Part shown: piece by piece, positions 59,747-64,000 of the stretch | Numbering within the stretch: the first letter of the stretch is position 1 | Layout: each line of letters opens with the position of its first letter | Origin: Tamarix chinensis | Lineage: Eukaryota > Streptophyta > Magnoliopsida > Caryophyllales > Tamaricaceae | Length of the DNA stretch: 64,000 bases | Assembly: GCA_030549775.1 (NCBI GenBank) | Contig: CM060171.1 | Location: 1,666,001 to 1,730,000 of the forward strand | Direction of reading: 5' to 3' | The notes under the pieces: model-generated | Databases searched by the model: none | What the model was told of the DNA's origin: nothing | Seen by the model: the letters and a program-made list of their open reading frames with translations, nothing else | Translations under genes and position numbers: made by a program

Positions 59747-62700
59747 TGTAATACCTTGTGTTGATAAATCCTTAATTTAAATATATAAGACTTAAGATTT
59801 GATTAGCAGGCGTAATAAATCATAGGATTCTTTTTAGAATGATCGTCTTGTCATTATGAGTAAGTCTATAGTTATTAAAATATGATAATAACCCGAACTC
59901 GTGTATATATGAGTAGAGGAAGATAAAAGTTGATGACGGTAATAATAACGTTAATAAGAAGAGAGTAGATAGTAATCAAAATAGAAAGGATGGTAATAAC
60001 AATAGCCTTATGATAAGTAACACTCTTAAAAATAATGCCGATAAAAATAATTGTGAGAATAATAATGTTAGAAATAATTGTGATAATAAGGTATGGTAGC
60101 GAAAACACTAATAATAATAATATTGATCATGATAATAATAGTGAGAATAATGGTGAAAATAAAACCTTGAATAGGTAGGATTTTTTCTTAGTGTTTATAC
60201 TCTTAAAAGCCTAATATTATTGGGTATTTTTGCTAACTAAATTCTAACCCAATCACTATATTTTTTCCACTCTAATCTTAGCCTAACCTCCCCCCAACCT
60301 GTCGAGAAACCCTCTTCCCCATGCAGCCTATTTCTTTTTTTTTCTTCTCTCCATACATGCACACACTCCACTTATCCTAGCAACCACCCAACAATGCAGC
60401 CTTACCTCTCCCCCAAACACATCCCATCACCCTCCCTGCTGCACTCCTTCCTCACACCATCCAAGCCCTGCAAACCACAACAACCAGCCCAGCCAACCTC
60501 CCTCACGCCAACCCAGCCACATGCAACCACAAAACCACACATAACCCAACCCTCCCACCAATTGGCAGCCATCATCTTCTCCTCCTCTCAACATGCGCAC
60601 CTACTCAATGTTTCTATCCATCTACCTATCCATTTCTTTCCTTCTCCACTCAACCAACCTGCCCTTGTAGGCCCCCTTCCCATCTCCCGTGCATTCGTCA
60701 CCCATCTCTCCTCAACCGACCTGTATCATCCATCCCATCCAGCCCCTGCAGCCACCCATCTTTTCTCCATTTTCCCTTCCCTTCTTCAGCCCCAACTTGC
60801 AGCAAAAGTCCCTCCTCCTTCTCCCTTTTGGTCCTCTATTTTTCTCCCTGCAAATCCTCTCCTTCTTCCCCTTACTTCCAGCATTTGATACTCTTGTGTG
60901 TAGCCCCCAAACTTCTCCCTTCCACCATAGAAATCCTGCTAAAAAATCACCCAACTTGCAGCCTTGCCAAGCACCCCTCTCCCCTCTTCAATTGCCTGTC
61001 CGAGCAGCAACCAATTCCGGCATAAGTATTCTACCTTCCAGTGTGCGTGGTACGTAGAAATTCCATGCACCGGCAACCTTAGTTAATTCCCTAATCGTAT
61101 TTTGGGTATTAGTTCGCATAGGTTGTCATTTTATTATTTTATTTAGCATAGATACTAATGCATGCATAATTGTGGATGGTGTGATTTATTTTTAGCTAAT
61201 ACTGACCTCACTTAAGGTATCCTTGGAAGAAGCTCTTCATGGTATTATTTTTCTTAGCTCAAAGGTAAATCCAACTAATCAGTAGATGGTAGAATTTTAT
61301 GTGAAAATGATAGGTTAGTTTTCTAGGATAAAAATCATGCTAGGTTGAGGATATCAAATTACTTGTATTTTGTGGGAAATGGAAGCTTGTCGTAGTTCGT
61401 TTCAATGTAAATATTATGATGTGTAGACTAATATGTTACCATGCTAATATTTATATGTCTAGGTAGTATTCTAAAAAAATTGAGAATGTATGCTTATGAC
61501 AACTTATATGGATTTATGTTAAAAAGAAAGTGTGCATGTTTAGGGTTAGAGTCCAACCGAAATTTTTTCATGTTTCATGGTAAGACCTATAAATGAATTA
61601 AATGTGTTTAAATGGTGATTATTATGTGTTTCATGTTCTAGAGTAAAAATGTAAATTATATATACCATGGTTCATATTTGAAAGTTAGTTGTGGAAATTG
61701 CATGAATTTTATGAGGTACTTGAAATGCATGCTGAGAGTGTATACATATACTATGTATGGTGAATGCTTAGGGGTAATATGGTCTTTTGTCGTACCGAAG
61801 AAATTATTGTATGTTAAATTATCATTGGCTATTTTATGTTAGCTTTTTCATGACAAATATCCTATGGAGATAAACCTAGTAATAAAGTAAAGAAATTGTA
61901 GTAGTTATAGGTCAAAGGGTATTTTGGTCATTAGGGCAAAATATGATTTAAAGTAAATAACTGGACTAGTTGACTTAAGTGTCGGCCTAGGAATAATTTT
62001 GGAAATAATTGGACAAATGGATTGAATAACTGAATCGGATAATTATTCGGGCTATGGCATAATGTCTAACCCTATATCGTGTTGGCTTGGAATTTTTGTG
62101 ACCCTCGTGGTCTTTTGGAATTGACATTTGATGGTTGATTGTTGTGACCCTCGTGGTCCCTTGGTTGATTGATTGATGGCTAAGTTGTAATATTATGAGC
62201 CTTGTTGTTCTCAAATTTATAACCTAGAATTTCATAAGACATTAATCACTTAAAGAGGAAGACTTAAGTTTGGAAAGGGATCTCGTGCCTCGGATTTGGC
62301 CCCCGAGTGCATAGTTTGGGCCTTCGGGTCAAAAGGTTCACTTATTCTCTATAATTATTCCATACACCCTATAGGGAGTACACGTACTTAAGGACTTGAG
62401 TTCTGAGGTTTAGTATGAACGAGTGATATGTCGTGTGGCTTCCTTGGCGAACTTTACCTTGGAATTGAGTGAATTATTTTGGTACCACCTCCTTGACGAT
62501 CATTATCATGGATATGAGATTGTATTCCACTCGAGAATTGTTATATAAATGATATAACTAGATTAGACACCCACTATAATACTTCTGTAATAATTAGATT
62601 AGGCATGATTTGACCTTGGTTAGATTGTTTGGAATGCCACCACTTCTTCCTATTATGCTATAAGTATGGTCATTGGTGAGTTATAATGGTTGTGAGATTT

Positions 62701-63367
62701 ACAAGCATGTCTTCAATGCCGTTGCTAGGGATTTTGATTTTGATATAATTAGTATCATTAATTATGATGTGGAATTATGTCATAAAATCATGGCTTTGCA
62801 TGTGATCGTATGTTTTATTTGAATGCCTTATTTGTATGATAATTGTATATGTGGGTATGCTACCTCTCCGGAGGCATTGTGATTTACTCAGTATGAGGAA
62901 TTCGTACTGATGCAATCACTTTTTAGAGGAGTAAATCCATAACATGCAATGGTTGAAGGATTTTGAGAAGCATCATCCAGACAACTAGTTAGGCTAAGGG
63001 AGTGAGTGGACCCTGTCCAATTTTCCTTTCCTTGTAATATTTGATGGACTAGATGAGTGTAAGGCAAACCAATTTTTCACCTTCGTGTGCCCCCTTTTAT
63101 TTATTCTTCGAAAATTGCTAGCTACTTAATTATCTAAACGGTCCTATTATATGGATAATCTTTCTTTTGCAAAATCCTTGATTATGTATTGTACTTCTCT
63201 CACATTTTGTTGGTTTGACTTGTTTTAAGCCTTAGCACTTGACGTAAGGATGGTGAGGAGACCAAACTTATATTCATTGTGGCGTTAACACCCACTGTTT
63301 TAAAATTTCCGCTTCCGCAAAGCAAGATTTAAACGAAATTTTCAGGTCGTGATTTTGGGGTGTTATA
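59747..63367 (-). mobile_element. LTR-like unit (copy E), 3,621 bp, complete, nested in copy C
   Basis: The plus-strand left end is TGTAATACC and the right end TTGGGGTGTTATA. GTAGG flanks both sides and purine-rich copy C sequence continues across the gap. The orientation is minus: the 3' 90 bp inverted match the start blocks of F and G (CACCCCAAAATC, AAATTTCGTTT, AAGTGCTAAGGCT). The pyrimidine-rich 60240-61050 is the inverted purine tract. Degenerate AAT repeats lie at 59830-60170. There is no coding domain. Short repeats of GTGACCCTCGTGGTC lie at about 62096 and 62143. Confidence 0.92.
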
Positions 63368-63372
63368 GTAGG
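63368..63372. repeat. right target-site duplication (GTAGG) of copy E
   Basis: Identical to 59742-59746. Confidence 0.9.
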
Positions 63373-64000
63373 TTGCAGGGAGGCAGATGGCAGTTGTAGG
63401 TTGTCATGGCCTCTTTGATGAAGAAGGAAGGAGAAGGGAAGAAGAAAGGAGGAAAGGGCTGCAGGCCGGTCGGGTGAGGAAGGAAAGAAGGGAGAGTGGG
63501 TCGGCCAGAGCGCTAAGAGGAAAGGAAGAAAAGAAAGGGAGTCAGACATGCCCAACTGGAGGGAGAAAGGAAAAGAAAAAAGAGGGGGAGATAGGGCTGA
63601 ACACGAGGGGGAGGGAGAGGGAAAAAGGGAGTGGGTTGGTGGCCTAGCGCGAGGGAGGAAGGAGGGACACAAGCCAGTGGCCCGAAGGGGAAAAGAAGAA
63701 AAGGAAAAGGAGGAAAGATAAAGAAGAAGAAAAAAGGAAAAAGGAAAAAAATGGAAAATGGAAAAAAGGAAAAAAGGAAAAAATAAAATAAAAGAATTTT
63801 TAGAATAATGGTTTTTAAATTTTTTCATAGATAAATTAATTTAATAATTTAATTTATTAGTATTTTAATAAATATTAGTTTAAAAAGGATAATTTTAGTA
63901 AAATGGTGGTTTGGGATTACTTAAATAAAAAGAGTATGATAAAATAACAATTTTTTTTTAATTTATTAAATATTCATATTTATTTTTATATACTTAAAAA

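Larger units (their letters stand above)
55432..64000 (+). mobile_element. LTR-like unit (copy C), interrupted by copy E, running off the window
   Basis: It starts TGTAACACTCCC and carries the family blocks: GAATCGGTTTCCTCCTACC (55534), palindrome cluster (56180-56480), ~30-bp minisatellite (57430-58280) and purine-rich tract (58900-59746). The purine tract continues at 63373 after copy E and its duplication. The final 200 bp match the AT-rich tail of copy B around 28860-28985. Without E it is over 4.9 kb. It interrupts minus-strand copy D. Confidence 0.87.

Overview
The window is nuclear DNA from a flowering plant. It is AT-rich, intron-containing and dominated by transposable elements. The species cannot be read from the sequence. 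I find one intact host gene, a three-exon DUF642 cell-wall protein gene at 19006-21333 (366 aa). It has a signal peptide, a TATA box and a tandemly duplicated 3' UTR. Nearly everything else is dead or non-coding mobile DNA. No tRNA, rRNA or CRISPR array was recognised.

Layout: 1-784 is the 3' end of a long LTR-like repeat. About 1760-8269 is a decayed endogenous caulimovirid (movement protein, coat/zinc knuckle, protease, RT, RNase H, plus a further ORF). 8270-11264 is a minus-strand LTR-like unit. 11267-13390 holds Ty1/copia fragments split by a 671-bp hAT-type MITE. 13646-18164 is a hAT element with recognisable 8-bp target-site duplications, a broken ZMYM1-like/TTF-zinc-finger transposase and a seven-copy ~187-bp satellite. 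19006-21880 is the DUF642 gene. 22422-31988 is an LTR-like unit carrying a second copy inside it. About 31994-34476 is a second, inverted hAT copy. 34477-39560 is a two-LTR Ty1/copia element on the minus strand. 39867-43392 is another LTR-like unit. 43805-45010 is a MITE-like repeat. About 46670-64000 is a nested stack of LTR-like units, several in opposite orientation, plus a split MITE.

The main theme is one large repeat family with at least eight copies here. Units are 3.0-4.6 kb once nested insertions are removed. Their ends resemble TGTAAYACCCC...GGGGTRTTACA and they make 5-bp target-site duplications (ATAAT, CCTTC, ATATA and GTAGG were found). Copies share a fixed internal order: a cluster of short palindromes around CCGGTGGACCGG; then, in some copies, a ~30-bp AT-rich minisatellite; then (TAA)n microsatellite tracts in some; then a kilobase-scale purine-only tract; then an AT-rich tail. 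None contains a recognisable coding domain or has a partner LTR nearby, so I interpret them as solo LTRs of a giant-LTR retrotransposon, probably Ty3/gypsy, or a non-autonomous derivative. Their nesting gives a relative insertion order.
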